A stretch of DNA of 64,000 bases, from the NCBI GenBank assembly GCA_002838205.1, contig CP017950.1, forward strand, positions 998,858 to 1,062,857, given 5' to 3'. This document shows positions 1-8,335 of the stretch, piece by piece. Source of the DNA: Tenericutes bacterium MZ-XQ. Its GTDB lineage: Bacteria > Bacillota_I > Bacilli_A > Acholeplasmatales > Acholeplasmataceae. Position numbers and translations under genes: made by a program. The notes under the pieces are model-generated. The model saw nothing but the letters and a program-made list of their open reading frames with translations, did no database searches and had not been told where the DNA came from. Every line of letters begins with the position of its first letter. Within the stretch, counting starts at the first letter, position 1.

Positions 1-3
1 ATA

Positions 4-9
4 CTCCTT
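4..9 (-). promoter_or_regulatory. Ribosome binding site of a gene starting beyond the left edge
   Basis: On the minus strand the sequence AAGGAG lies 3 bases from the window edge, downstream of the rnc stop codon. It is well placed to serve a gene starting just outside the window. In many Firmicutes smc follows rnc, so smc is a reasonable guess, but nothing of that gene is visible. Confidence 0.4.
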
Positions 10-43
10 GAGTAAAATTCTTTCAATTGCAAAATCATATTCA

Positions 44-718
44 TCATATAATCTCTTTAAAATCATAATTACCCTTCTTTAATGCGTCGTGTGCAGCATT
101 TTGTTCTGCTTCTTTTTTTGATCGGCCCATACCGGTACCGAGTACGATATGATTATCAAGTTTCACAGCCGCTTCGAAAATTTTATTGTGTGAAGGGCCC
201 TGTTCTTTGATAATATGATAACTTATATTTCTCTTATCCCCGCTTTGAATATACTCTTGAAGTGCAGATTTATAATCTTTTATTCCCCATACTAGATTCA
301 AATGTGGTACAACGATTTTATGAAATAATTTTCGGGCTTGCTTAAATCCCAAATCCAAATAAACAGCTCCAAATAAAGACTCAAATGCATCCGCAATCAT
401 TGCAGGATTTGGTCCTCTCAACTGTTCACCTTTACCCAATCTTAAATATTGATCTAAATGTATTTTTTCCGCGAAGATTACAAGTGCTTCTTCACAAACT
501 GCTTGAGCACGTCTTTTTGTAAGTTCGCCTTCATCAGCTAAATCTTTTTGATAAAGATAATCGCTAGTCAGTAGTTCAATGACTGCATCACCTAGAAATT
601 CTAACTTTTCATTATTATCCGTTTGATTTTCATAAGCGAATGATGCATGTGTCAACGCTTGAACATATAGAGATTCATCCTTATATAAAAGATTTAACTT
701 TTTAAGTAAATCTTTCAT
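44..718 (-). CDS. rnc: Ribonuclease III
   Basis: Endonuclease that cuts double-stranded RNA, maturing rRNA precursors and structured mRNAs in the cytoplasm. The 224-residue protein has the usual family length. The RNase III signature NEKLEFLGD sits at residues 36-44, with E40 and D44 as metal-binding residues; D110 and E113 in the ADAFESLFGA stretch complete the acidic site. A dsRNA-binding domain fills about residues 150-218, ending in the KKEAEQNAAHDAL helix. Its start overlaps the plsX stop by four bases, so the two are translationally coupled. The gene stops with TGA, evidence for the standard code. Confidence 0.97.
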   Translation of the reverse strand: MKDLLKKLNLLYKDESLYVQALTHASFAYENQTDNNEKLEFLGDAVIELLTSDYLYQKDLADEGELTKRRAQAVCEEALVIFAEKIHLDQYLRLGKGEQLRGPNPAMIADAFESLFGAVYLDLGFKQARKLFHKIVVPHLNLVWGIKDYKSALQEYIQSGDKRNISYHIIKEQGPSHNKIFEAAVKLDNHIVLGTGMGRSKKEAEQNAAHDALKKGNYDFKEII

Positions 719-1722
719 GAATTGTCAACTTCCTTTTGTTCTAATGCTTCAGTAACTTTTTTGATGACTTCTGCTTCAACCATCTCTTTGGCTTGTCTTA
801 TACCATTGAAAAAAGCATAATCATTCGAAGACCCATGAGCTTTAATGACGATACCATTAAGACCCATCAATAATGCACCACCAACTTCAGATGCATCTAG
901 TGATTTCTTAAAATTACTTAAGTTCTTTTTCATCAGTAAAGCACCAATCTTACCTAAGAAAGTTGCTTTAATTTCTCTTTTTAAAACCATGCCTAAACCT
1001 TTTGCGGTTCCTTCCATGGTTTTCATGACGATATTCCCAGTAAATCCATCTGATAATAAAACATCTGCTTCCGTGGTAAAAACTTCTTTGGGTTCTAAAT
1101 TGCCATAAAAATTAATGTTTTTATCATTTTTTAAGAGATTAAAAGTTTCTACGTCTAATTCTCTACCTTTACCTTCTTCTGTTCCAATATTGATCAAAGC
1201 AACTTGTGGGTTTTTTCTTTTCAACACTTTCTCAGCAACAACTGATGCATAAACAGCAAAATCTCTTAAATGTTCTGCTTTAAAATCTACGTTTGCTCCA
1301 GAATCTAAAAGTATTCTTCCTCTTCTATCATAAGAAGGAATAATTGGGGCAATCGCTACTCTTTTCATTGAAGGCATTCTTCTAACGATAAAATGCCCAC
1401 CAACAACAAGCGCTTGAGTAGGTCCAGCACTTACCACTGCATCAGCTTCATTGTCTTTTAAAGCTTGAAGTGATTTAAACATTGACATTTCTTTATTGGT
1501 TCTATATTGTTTGATTGGGTCTTTTTCACCCATGTCCAAATAAAAAGGCGTATGAACAACTTTAAGTCTTGGATGTGATTTAAGATAAGGTTTCATCTTT
1601 TCTTCATCGCCAAACAATGTTATTTCTATTTGATCAAATTTTTCAAGTGCTGCTAAAGTACCTTTAACAATTGGCTCTGGTGCATAATCTCCACCCATGC
1701 CATCTACAGCTAATCTTATCAT
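715..1722 (-). CDS. plsX: Phosphate acyltransferase PlsX
   Basis: Converts acyl-ACP and phosphate to acyl-phosphate, the donor used by PlsY (also in this window, 53598-54242) to make lysophosphatidate. The 335-residue protein opens with the typical VDGMGGDYAPEPIVKG and has the GFTGNI and GGALLMGLNG stretches seen in the family. It is a peripheral membrane enzyme without membrane helices. A TATAAT box lies a short way upstream on the minus strand (about 1750-1756), suggesting that plsX-rnc has its own promoter after recG. The family link to phospholipid synthesis is well established; enzyme activity here is inferred. Confidence 0.96.
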   Translation of the reverse strand: MIRLAVDGMGGDYAPEPIVKGTLAALEKFDQIEITLFGDEEKMKPYLKSHPRLKVVHTPFYLDMGEKDPIKQYRTNKEMSMFKSLQALKDNEADAVVSAGPTQALVVGGHFIVRRMPSMKRVAIAPIIPSYDRRGRILLDSGANVDFKAEHLRDFAVYASVVAEKVLKRKNPQVALINIGTEEGKGRELDVETFNLLKNDKNINFYGNLEPKEVFTTEADVLLSDGFTGNIVMKTMEGTAKGLGMVLKREIKATFLGKIGALLMKKNLSNFKKSLDASEVGGALLMGLNGIVIKAHGSSNDYAFFNGIRQAKEMVEAEVIKKVTEALEQKEVDNS

Positions 1723-1753
1723 AAGTCTACCTTCTTTCGTATGTATAATTATA

Positions 1754-3739
1754 TCATATTTTTATATTGTTTTTAATGTATCTAAGCAAATATTTATATT
1801 TTGCGTTTGTATAAAAATCTTTTTGTTGCATCAACCATTCCACATTTTTAGATGCCTCTAATAAAATCGGATAGTCGCTTAACAAATCTAAGAAGTTAAA
1901 ATTCAAATAACCACTTTGCTCACTTCCTAAAAAATCACCAGGCCCTCTTTGGACAAGATCATATTCTGAAAGCTTAAATCCATCATCAGTTTTTGTAAGC
2001 ATCTCTAGTCTTTCAATATCTTCTTTTTGTGAGATGACAAAGCATTCACTCTTTAAATTAGATCTTCCTACACGTCCTCTTAATTGATGAAGTTGACTTA
2101 ATCCAAAATATTCTGCGGCATAAATTGCTATAAGTGTTGCTGTAGGTATATCAATACCAACTTCAATCATTGTTGTTGCTAGTAATATACTACCCGGTTT
2201 ATACATGAATTTTTCCATCTGTTCTTCTTGTTCATCTTTAGATTGTTTTCCGTGAAGTACAAAGATTGGTGCACTTATGTTTAATGATAGTTCTTGATAA
2301 ACCGTATCAATATTGTCATCAACCTTACTTGAGGATATTGCAGGAACAACAACAAACACATGTTCTTTATTTTTAATTTTTTGATCTATAGCTTCATAAA
2401 GTTTATGAATATCTTTTTTTAATAAATAATGGGTATCTACTTTTTTTCTGTTTTGCGGCTTTTCTCTAATGATGGATACATTTGACTCACCAAAAGCAAC
2501 CATTGCTAATGTTCTAGGAATAGGGGTTGCTGTTAAAAAGATGACATCATTAGCTGTTGACTTATCTATCAGCTTATTTCTTGTATCAACACCAAACTTA
2601 TGTTGTTCATCAATAATGATTAATCCCAAGTCATGAAATGTAACATCATCTTCAATGAGTGCATGTGTACCGATGACAATATCATATTGGTTATTTTTTA
2701 TAGCTTCTTTCACTTGTTGTTTTTGCTTGGTCTTACCTGTTAAAAGACAAATTTTAGCTTTTTTTAATAAGGATTTAAAATACTGATAATGTTGAGTTGC
2801 TAAAAGTTCAGTTGGTGCCATAAATGCGACTTGCTTTTTATTTTGTAAAAACGGTAGTGTTGCAAGGCATGTGACTAAAGTTTTCCCTGAACCCACATCC
2901 CCTTGGATGAGTCTATAATGTGCATAAGGCTTTTTGAAATCTTTATAGATATCATTGACCGCTTGTTTTTGATCATTTGTTAGTTCATAAGGCAATTCTT
3001 GAATAAATGCTTTGATTTGATCAATATCGTATACTATAGGCGTTCTTGATACTTGTTTTTCTTTTAATTCGGCCTTTAACTTAAGTTGTAAATAAAATGC
3101 TTCTTCATATTTAAATCTTCTTTTGGCTTGTTTAACATCCTCAAATGTTTTAGGTAAATGTAGCATCTTATATGCATCAGCTCTATCTGGTAAATGATAT
3201 TTATCTAAAAATACATCAGGTATGGTTTCATATATTTGAACAAGTTTCTCATCAAAAATCGTTTGAACAATATTAGATATCACTTTATCATGAATATCTC
3301 CAATGTGGTAAATCGGTTTGATTTCAACATTTTTTTCCTTTTTAATGACTGTTTGTGCGATTAACTGGTGCTTATATAATTGATATGTTCCTTGAACAAC
3401 GACTTCGTCACCTACAAAAAACTGCTTTGATAAATAGGGTCTATTAAAAGCAATAACTTCAATTTGATTACCAAATAATTCCATATGAAACGACGACATA
3501 TGGACTCTTGCATAAGGATTATCTTTGATTGGCGTTGTTATTTTTCCAGATACAGTCACTTTATCTTTGTGCTTTAAAAGGTTAACTTGATCAATTGAAA
3601 AATCTTGATAGGTTTTTGGATACCGTAAAACAAGGTCGTATGTAGACCAGATGTTGTTATTTCGAAATATATACAATAACTTAGGCCCAACGCCTTTGAC
3701 TTGATCAAGTTTTATTTCCAAAATATCACCTATTTCCAT
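1754..3739 (-). CDS. recG: ATP-dependent DNA helicase RecG
   Basis: Branched-DNA helicase that remodels stalled replication forks and Holliday junctions. With the start chosen here it is 661 residues, near the usual 680. The N-terminal wedge/OB domain begins with the helix-hairpin-like KGVGPKLLYIFRN; Walker A GDVGSGKT lies near residue 279, the DEQH box (IIDEQHKFG) near 375, and HQLRGRVGRS is helicase motif VI. The longer reading frame up to 3862 would run through the end of the upstream ATPase gene and its terminator hairpin, and its first 41 residues are not RecG-like, so ATG 3739 is preferred. The Shine-Dalgarno sequence is weak. Confidence 0.93.
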   Translation of the reverse strand: MEIGDILEIKLDQVKGVGPKLLYIFRNNNIWSTYDLVLRYPKTYQDFSIDQVNLLKHKDKVTVSGKITTPIKDNPYARVHMSSFHMELFGNQIEVIAFNRPYLSKQFFVGDEVVVQGTYQLYKHQLIAQTVIKKEKNVEIKPIYHIGDIHDKVISNIVQTIFDEKLVQIYETIPDVFLDKYHLPDRADAYKMLHLPKTFEDVKQAKRRFKYEEAFYLQLKLKAELKEKQVSRTPIVYDIDQIKAFIQELPYELTNDQKQAVNDIYKDFKKPYAHYRLIQGDVGSGKTLVTCLATLPFLQNKKQVAFMAPTELLATQHYQYFKSLLKKAKICLLTGKTKQKQQVKEAIKNNQYDIVIGTHALIEDDVTFHDLGLIIIDEQHKFGVDTRNKLIDKSTANDVIFLTATPIPRTLAMVAFGESNVSIIREKPQNRKKVDTHYLLKKDIHKLYEAIDQKIKNKEHVFVVVPAISSSKVDDNIDTVYQELSLNISAPIFVLHGKQSKDEQEEQMEKFMYKPGSILLATTMIEVGIDIPTATLIAIYAAEYFGLSQLHQLRGRVGRSNLKSECFVISQKEDIERLEMLTKTDDGFKLSEYDLVQRGPGDFLGSEQSGYLNFNFLDLLSDYPILLEASKNVEWLMQQKDFYTNAKYKYLLRYIKNNIKI

Positions 3740-3754
3740 TATACTCAACTTAAA

Positions 3755-3780
3755 GAAAAAAGTTAAACATTTGTTTAACT
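3755..3780 (-). terminator. Rho-independent terminator of the metal ATPase gene
   Basis: A perfect inverted repeat (AGTTAAACA / TGTTTAACT, 3761-3780) is followed on the minus strand by a run of T. The ATPase stop codon lies inside the stem. The stem is AT-rich, so an operator role cannot be excluded. Confidence 0.55.
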
Positions 3781-5874
3781 TAATTTCTTCGTTTTTAGTA
3801 TACTCATTGCGTGTATAACAGCAATTAAAGATATCCCAACATCTGCAAATATTGCCAGCCACATATTCGCGAAACCTAACGCACCTAGGATAAGTACAAT
3901 AAATTTTGTCCCTGCAGCTAATATAATATTTTGAATGACAACTTTTCTCGTGAGTGCAGATGTATCTATCGCATGTATCAACAACTCTGGTTCATCATTC
4001 ATAATCACGGCATCTGATGCTTCAACTGCTAAATCACTACCCAAAGCACCCATAGATATACCTAAGTCTGAGGTCATAAGCACAGGAGCATCATTTACTC
4101 CATCTCCGATAAAAGCTGTTTTATCTTTTTTTTTAAGTGTTTCAATAACATTTCTTTTATCATCAGGTAATTGTTCAGCGTAGACGTTAGTTATACCTAA
4201 GCGCTGGGCAATATCATGGGCAATTGAAATCTTATCTCCTGTTACCATAGATACTTTTTTGTTGTTTTTTAATAAATAAGAAATCGTTTCTTTTGAGCTG
4301 ATCTTAAGTTCATCTTCCAAAATTATATATCCAATATACTTATTATCATAAGCTACATAGATCACAGTATGCGTATCTAAAGACTTATCAAATAAAATGT
4401 TCTCATCTAATAGTAATCTATCATTTCCAACCAAGAGACGTTTATCATCATAGATCACTTTTATACCTTTACCAAATACTTCTTCAAAATCACTTAAACT
4501 CTTTGAATCTATCTCTCCTTGATAAGCTCTTAATATCGATAAAGCAATAGGGTGATTTGAGTTTGATTCTGCATGTGCTGCAAGTTTCAAGATATGATCT
4601 TTATTTTCTGCAAAAACTTTCGCAACGACAAAATCACCTTTTGTGAGTGTCCCTGTTTTGTCAAAAACAAAATGCTCGATTTTACTAAACTGCTCTAAAT
4701 CACTTCCACTTTTAACCAATATGCCTTGTCTGGATGCTTTACCTATACCAGCATAATATGATAATGGAACAGATAGAACAAGTGCACAAGGACAACTGAT
4801 AACTAAAAATATAAGTGCTCTTTCTAGATATATGGGAAATTCAGTTGTGTATAAAGATTGATTAAAAAAGGTCATGAAGTAAGGTACTAAAAATGCTAGT
4901 AAACCTGCAATAACAACAATAATTGGCGTATAGTATTTCGCAAATCTTGTGATGAACTGTTCAGTTTTGGCCTTTTTATTAGAGTTTTGTTCAACAAATT
5001 CAATAATTTTATAGACAGTTGAATCTCGATATGGCTTCTTCACTAAAACTGTAATCAATCCATTTATATTAAGAGCACCGGATAACACTTCATCTTTTTC
5101 AGTTTTTTGTATAGGTGTCGATTCTCCAGTGATACTACTTTCATCAAGAGTGGTTTGACCACTGATAATCACCCCATCAACTGGGATTTTTTCTCCGGGC
5201 TTAACCAAAATAATATCATCAACCACTAAATCTTCAGGACTTACATCTTCTAAATTTTCATCCTTATATTGATGTGCAATGGTTGGCTTTAAATCCATTA
5301 ATGATTTAATATGATTTCTTGAGCGATTTACCGCTAAATCTTGGAAGTACTCCCCAACTTGATAAAATAACATCACCGCTATAGCTTCGATATACTCACC
5401 GATAAAAAATGCTCCAATGGTTGCAATCATCATTAAGAAATGTTCATCAAAAACCTGTCCATGACTCATGTTTTTAAAAGCCTTAATAATGACTTTGCCA
5501 CCAATGAATGCATAAGATAGGATAAACAATGTAAGATCAATATGAGATTCAAACATAAAAACCCATGTATCCATCATTAAATAGATAGAAATCATCAAAA
5601 ATCCTAATAAAACACTATAATGATTTAAAGTCCACTTATGCTTTTCTATAATGATTTCTTCTTTATCGTAAATAGATACAGAAGATTCGATTTTTCTAGC
5701 GATTCTCTCTAATGATTTTGCGTCTATTTTATTTTCTTGATCATCAACATATAATTTTTGCTTAGCAAAATCAATACTCACATCTTTTAATCCATCTATT
5801 TTTTTGATTTCATTTTCAATTTTTAAAGCGCAATTCGCACAGTCTATATCTCTAATTTCAAATGTTTTTTTCAT
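3775..5874 (-). CDS. P1B-type heavy-metal efflux ATPase (Zn/Cd/Pb)
   Basis: Membrane pump that exports divalent soft metals using ATP. The 699-residue protein has an N-terminal HMA domain with a CANC metal site (residues 12-15), then the usual membrane core. CPC lies near residue 360, followed by ALVLSVP; this CPC-x4-S-x-P arrangement, the lysine in GTKFIV and the D-x-G of FADVGIS in the last helices match the P1B-2 (Zn/Cd/Pb) class rather than copper pumps. DKTGTLTKG (near 402, phosphorylated Asp), SNHPIAL and GDGVNDAP (near 589) are intact. It lies 3 bases after an ArsR-family repressor gene, so the pair is probably a metal-inducible operon. Substrate class is inferred from motifs. Confidence 0.93.
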   Translation of the reverse strand: MKKTFEIRDIDCANCALKIENEIKKIDGLKDVSIDFAKQKLYVDDQENKIDAKSLERIARKIESSVSIYDKEEIIIEKHKWTLNHYSVLLGFLMISIYLMMDTWVFMFESHIDLTLFILSYAFIGGKVIIKAFKNMSHGQVFDEHFLMMIATIGAFFIGEYIEAIAVMLFYQVGEYFQDLAVNRSRNHIKSLMDLKPTIAHQYKDENLEDVSPEDLVVDDIILVKPGEKIPVDGVIISGQTTLDESSITGESTPIQKTEKDEVLSGALNINGLITVLVKKPYRDSTVYKIIEFVEQNSNKKAKTEQFITRFAKYYTPIIVVIAGLLAFLVPYFMTFFNQSLYTTEFPIYLERALIFLVISCPCALVLSVPLSYYAGIGKASRQGILVKSGSDLEQFSKIEHFVFDKTGTLTKGDFVVAKVFAENKDHILKLAAHAESNSNHPIALSILRAYQGEIDSKSLSDFEEVFGKGIKVIYDDKRLLVGNDRLLLDENILFDKSLDTHTVIYVAYDNKYIGYIILEDELKISSKETISYLLKNNKKVSMVTGDKISIAHDIAQRLGITNVYAEQLPDDKRNVIETLKKKDKTAFIGDGVNDAPVLMTSDLGISMGALGSDLAVEASDAVIMNDEPELLIHAIDTSALTRKVVIQNIILAAGTKFIVLILGALGFANMWLAIFADVGISLIAVIHAMSILKTKKLS

Positions 5875-5877
5875 ATT

Positions 5878-6228
5878 TTACTCGTTTACATGGTCAAATG
5901 CTTGTGAAAACAATGTATGCACATGTTCATCAGCAAGTTTATAAAACCTTGTTTTCCCATCTTTTCTTGTTCTTACTAAATCAACATCCTTTAAAACTTT
6001 TAATTGATGTGAAATAGCGCTTTGTGTCATATTTAATACTACAGAAATATCACACACGCAAAGTTCCTGAGTTTTTAAAGCATATAATATCTTAATTCTA
6101 GTCGGATCAGAAATCGCTTTAAAGATTTTTGAAATCTTATCTAAATCATTATCTTTAATCATACTTTTTTGTACTTCTTGAATTGTATCTTCATGGATAC
6201 ATATTGCATCACATGTATAAGTTGTCAT
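5878..6228 (-). CDS. ArsR/SmtB-family metal-sensing repressor (CadC-like)
   Basis: Winged-helix repressor expected to release its operator when Zn, Cd or Pb binds. From ATG 6228 the protein is 116 residues; that start follows GGAGG at normal spacing, while the longer frame to 6258 translates the operator. The sequence shows both metal sites known in this family: ELCVCD in the alpha-3 helix together with N-terminal cysteine/histidine residues (TCDAICIH), and an alpha-5 site spelled D-x-H, ten residues, H-x-x-E in DEHVHTLFSQAFDHVNE. The recognition helix region TQSAISHQLKVLKD is typical. It is co-transcribed with the efflux ATPase. Confidence 0.93.
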   Translation of the reverse strand: MTTYTCDAICIHEDTIQEVQKSMIKDNDLDKISKIFKAISDPTRIKILYALKTQELCVCDISVVLNMTQSAISHQLKVLKDVDLVRTRKDGKTRFYKLADEHVHTLFSQAFDHVNE

Positions 6229-6240
6229 AAATACCTCCAT

Positions 6241-6268
6241 ATATGAACATTTGCTCATATGTTCATAT
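6241..6268. promoter_or_regulatory. Operator of the metal-efflux operon
   Basis: Perfect 10-base inverted arms ATATGAACAT (6241-6250) and ATGTTCATAT (6259-6268) flank the sequence TTGCTCAT. The first 20 bases also form an imperfect SmtB/CzrA-type 12-2-12 palindrome (TGAACATTTGCTCA core), so three overlapping half-sites are present. It lies immediately upstream of the repressor's ribosome binding site, as expected for autorepression. Confidence 0.75.
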
Positions 6269-6278
6269 TTATGATATC

Positions 6279-6318
6279 AAAAAAAAGTCTCTACGTCAAC
6301 AAACAACATAGAAACTTT
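6279..6318 (-). terminator. Rho-independent terminator of the aromatic operon
   Basis: Minus-strand stem of 12 pairs (arms 6307-6318 and 6284-6295, two G-U pairs), followed by a T run (plus-strand A run 6279-6286). NOTE: on the minus strand it lies upstream of aroC's stop only if read outward from the next gene; in transcription order it comes after aroC (which ends at 6326) and before the metal operon. Confidence 0.75.
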
Positions 6319-6325
6319 AAATACA

Positions 6326-7312
6326 TTATCGATAAGCTTTATACATTAAGTACTGGTCGAGTAAACCAATAGCTACAACATTTTCTAAAACAATGCCCAC
6401 TCTTCTTACGATTGCGACATCATGTCGTCCACCAATATCAAGTGTTTCCACTTTTTTAGCAGACAAATGATAAGTATCTTGCTTTTTCTGAATACTTGAG
6501 GTAGGTTTAACAAAAACTCTGATGTGAATATCATTACCATTAGAGATGCCGCCATTGATTCCACCTTGATTATTCGTTTTTGTTCTACCTTCTTGATCAA
6601 TGATGACATCATTAAACTCGCTACCTAGTTTTTCTACACCATCAAATCCTAATCCGAAATCAACGCCTTTAACTGCAGGTACTGAAAACAATAATTTTGC
6701 AAGTTCTGCATTCAACTTATTAAAAAATGGTTCACCGATACCAACAATCATATCTGATATGGTTATATTAATTGTCCCACCAACTGAGTCTTGTTTTTCC
6801 ATGACACCCAATAAATAATCATCAAGCTTTGTCATATCTTTTAAAGTGCCCACTTGTGTGAGTTCATGTCTTATCTTAAAGGGGATCGCCATTTTTGCAA
6901 AACTACCTGCAACCACTAAAGCTGCGGTAAGTCTTCCTGAAAAGCGTCCACCACCTCTATAATCTTGAAAACCTTTATATTTTACTTCACTAACAAAATC
7001 AGCATGTCCAGGTCTAGGATGTGTTTTTAAATGTTCATAATCTTTTGATTTTATGTTTTTATTTTCAATCATCACATGAATTGGAGACCCTGTTGCATAC
7101 CCATTTAAAACACCACTCGTGATTTTAAATATGTCGTCTTCTTTTCTTGGTGTTGTGCCGATTGCTTTTGGTTTTCTTTGTTCTAAATCATTATGAATTA
7201 GAGTTTCATCTATTTTTGTTCCTGCGGGCAAACCGTCAATAACAACACCAATTGCAGGTTGATGAGATTCTCCGTAGAGTGTTACTTTAAATATATTGCC
7301 ATAACTATTCAT
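6326..7312 (-). CDS. aroC: Chorismate synthase
   Basis: Last step of the shikimate pathway: EPSP to chorismate, using reduced FMN. At 328 residues it is shorter than most family members (350-390) but the core is intact: GESHQPAIG near residue 14, HPRPGHADF, the signature DYRGGGRFSGR, and NNQGGINGGISNG near residue 245. Shortening is seen mostly in the C-terminal half. It is the last gene of the aro operon and overlaps aroE by eight bases. Because reduced flavin must be supplied by another protein, and no flavin reductase is in the operon, that partner lies elsewhere. Confidence 0.96.
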   Translation of the reverse strand: MNSYGNIFKVTLYGESHQPAIGVVIDGLPAGTKIDETLIHNDLEQRKPKAIGTTPRKEDDIFKITSGVLNGYATGSPIHVMIENKNIKSKDYEHLKTHPRPGHADFVSEVKYKGFQDYRGGGRFSGRLTAALVVAGSFAKMAIPFKIRHELTQVGTLKDMTKLDDYLLGVMEKQDSVGGTINITISDMIVGIGEPFFNKLNAELAKLLFSVPAVKGVDFGLGFDGVEKLGSEFNDVIIDQEGRTKTNNQGGINGGISNGNDIHIRVFVKPTSSIQKKQDTYHLSAKKVETLDIGGRHDVAIVRRVGIVLENVVAIGLLDQYLMYKAYR

Positions 7313-8081
7313 GTGTAATCACTTCCTTAAGTTCTTGATAAAGCTTATGTGTAAGCTCGATCTCTTTGTTTGTCCAAATATTAAAAGATTTGATGGCTTG
7401 AAGCATCAGCATATCAAGTCCGTTAAATCCTTTTTTAGAGTCTTTTACGATTTGTGTCTTTAATGGATTATAAATTAGATCTATAACCACTTTATCTTTA
7501 ACATATGATTGCCTTAAAACTGACTCTTTCGTATGAGGATAAGTTCCAACTGGTGTTGTTTGAATGAGCAGATCTGCATCCGTTTGATAAAGTGTTTCAT
7601 ATGTAATTGTTTCCTTGTTAACTTTAAGTGGATCTCTTGTTACATAGATCGGGTTTGAATCTAAATCCTTTAAGACATGATAACATGCCTTAGCGGCACC
7701 ACCAGTACCTAAGATATAAATTTGTTTTTGTGATATTTCTATCTGATTTCTTTTTAACAACCCTAAAAAACCATCATAATCTGTATTATCGCCAACCACA
7801 AAGCCATCTTTGATATAGATTGTGTTTACAGCTTGAATTCTTTTTGCCTGTGGGGTTAATATTTCAATATATTTCATGATCAATTCTTTATAAGGTTGTG
7901 TAACATTAAAACCATGATAATCCCCTAGTTTCAATTGTTCAATCAAAACACTAATGCCTTTGCTATCAACATCTAATAAATCATAAGATATATCTATATG
8001 CGTATACTTGGCTAATACTTGATGGATCTTTGGTGATTTAGAATAACTGATATTTTTCCCGATAAGTCCAAATCTTAACAT
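7305..8081 (-). CDS. aroE: Shikimate dehydrogenase
   Basis: NADPH-dependent reduction of 3-dehydroshikimate to shikimate. The 258-residue protein carries SKSPKIH (shikimate binding, residues 14-20), the GFNVTQPYKE stretch with the catalytic lysine, DNTDYDGF, and a nucleotide-binding GTGGAAKA. The C-terminal GLDMLMLQA closes the fold as usual. It overlaps the chorismate mutase gene by seven bases and aroC by eight, a sign of coupled translation. The product would need shikimate kinase, whose gene is not in this operon. Confidence 0.95.
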   Translation of the reverse strand: MLRFGLIGKNISYSKSPKIHQVLAKYTHIDISYDLLDVDSKGISVLIEQLKLGDYHGFNVTQPYKELIMKYIEILTPQAKRIQAVNTIYIKDGFVVGDNTDYDGFLGLLKRNQIEISQKQIYILGTGGAAKACYHVLKDLDSNPIYVTRDPLKVNKETITYETLYQTDADLLIQTTPVGTYPHTKESVLRQSYVKDKVVIDLIYNPLKTQIVKDSKKGFNGLDMLMLQAIKSFNIWTNKEIELTHKLYQELKEVITHE

Positions 8082-8335
8082 GTTTTTTGGAATTCTTTCG
8101 ATAATCTCATCACTTCTTTTAAAAACTGTTTATATAACGGCCATAAGTCTTCATTATTCAGTAACTTTCTTTGTTTTTCAAGCAATGCTTTTTCTCTTTG
8201 CTCATCAAAAATAGGTAAGTGATGTTCTTTTTTATAACTACCAATTTGATAAGCAACATCCATGCGTTTCAAAAAAAGTTCAAGCATCTGTTGATCGATA
8301 GACTCAATTTCTTTTCTAAGTAAATCAAGCTTCAT
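8075..8335 (-). CDS. Chorismate mutase, AroQ type
   Basis: Rearranges chorismate to prephenate, the branch toward tyrosine and phenylalanine. The 86-residue all-helical protein has the AroQ pattern: LRKEIESIDQQMLELFLKRMDVAYQIGSYK, with the first arginine, K38-type lysine and later E/R residues in place. ATG 8335 follows GGAGG in the end of aroA and gives an 11-base overlap; the two upstream TTG codons are less likely starts. It is monofunctional, unlike the fusions with DAHP synthase or prephenate dehydratase seen in other bacteria, although all its partners lie in the same operon. Confidence 0.92.
   Translation of the reverse strand: MKLDLLRKEIESIDQQMLELFLKRMDVAYQIGSYKKEHHLPIFDEQREKALLEKQRKLLNNEDLWPLYKQFLKEVMRLSKEFQKTC

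Noticed and set aside
845-1108. Several medium-sized frames opposite known genes, for example inside plsX, recG, the metal ATPase, parE and parC.
   Set aside because: They lie antisense to clearly conserved proteins, lack ribosome binding sites and show no family features.
3740-3862. N-terminal extension of RecG into the ATPase gene.
   Set aside because: The extra residues are not RecG-like, and the segment runs through a terminator hairpin and the end of another coding gene.
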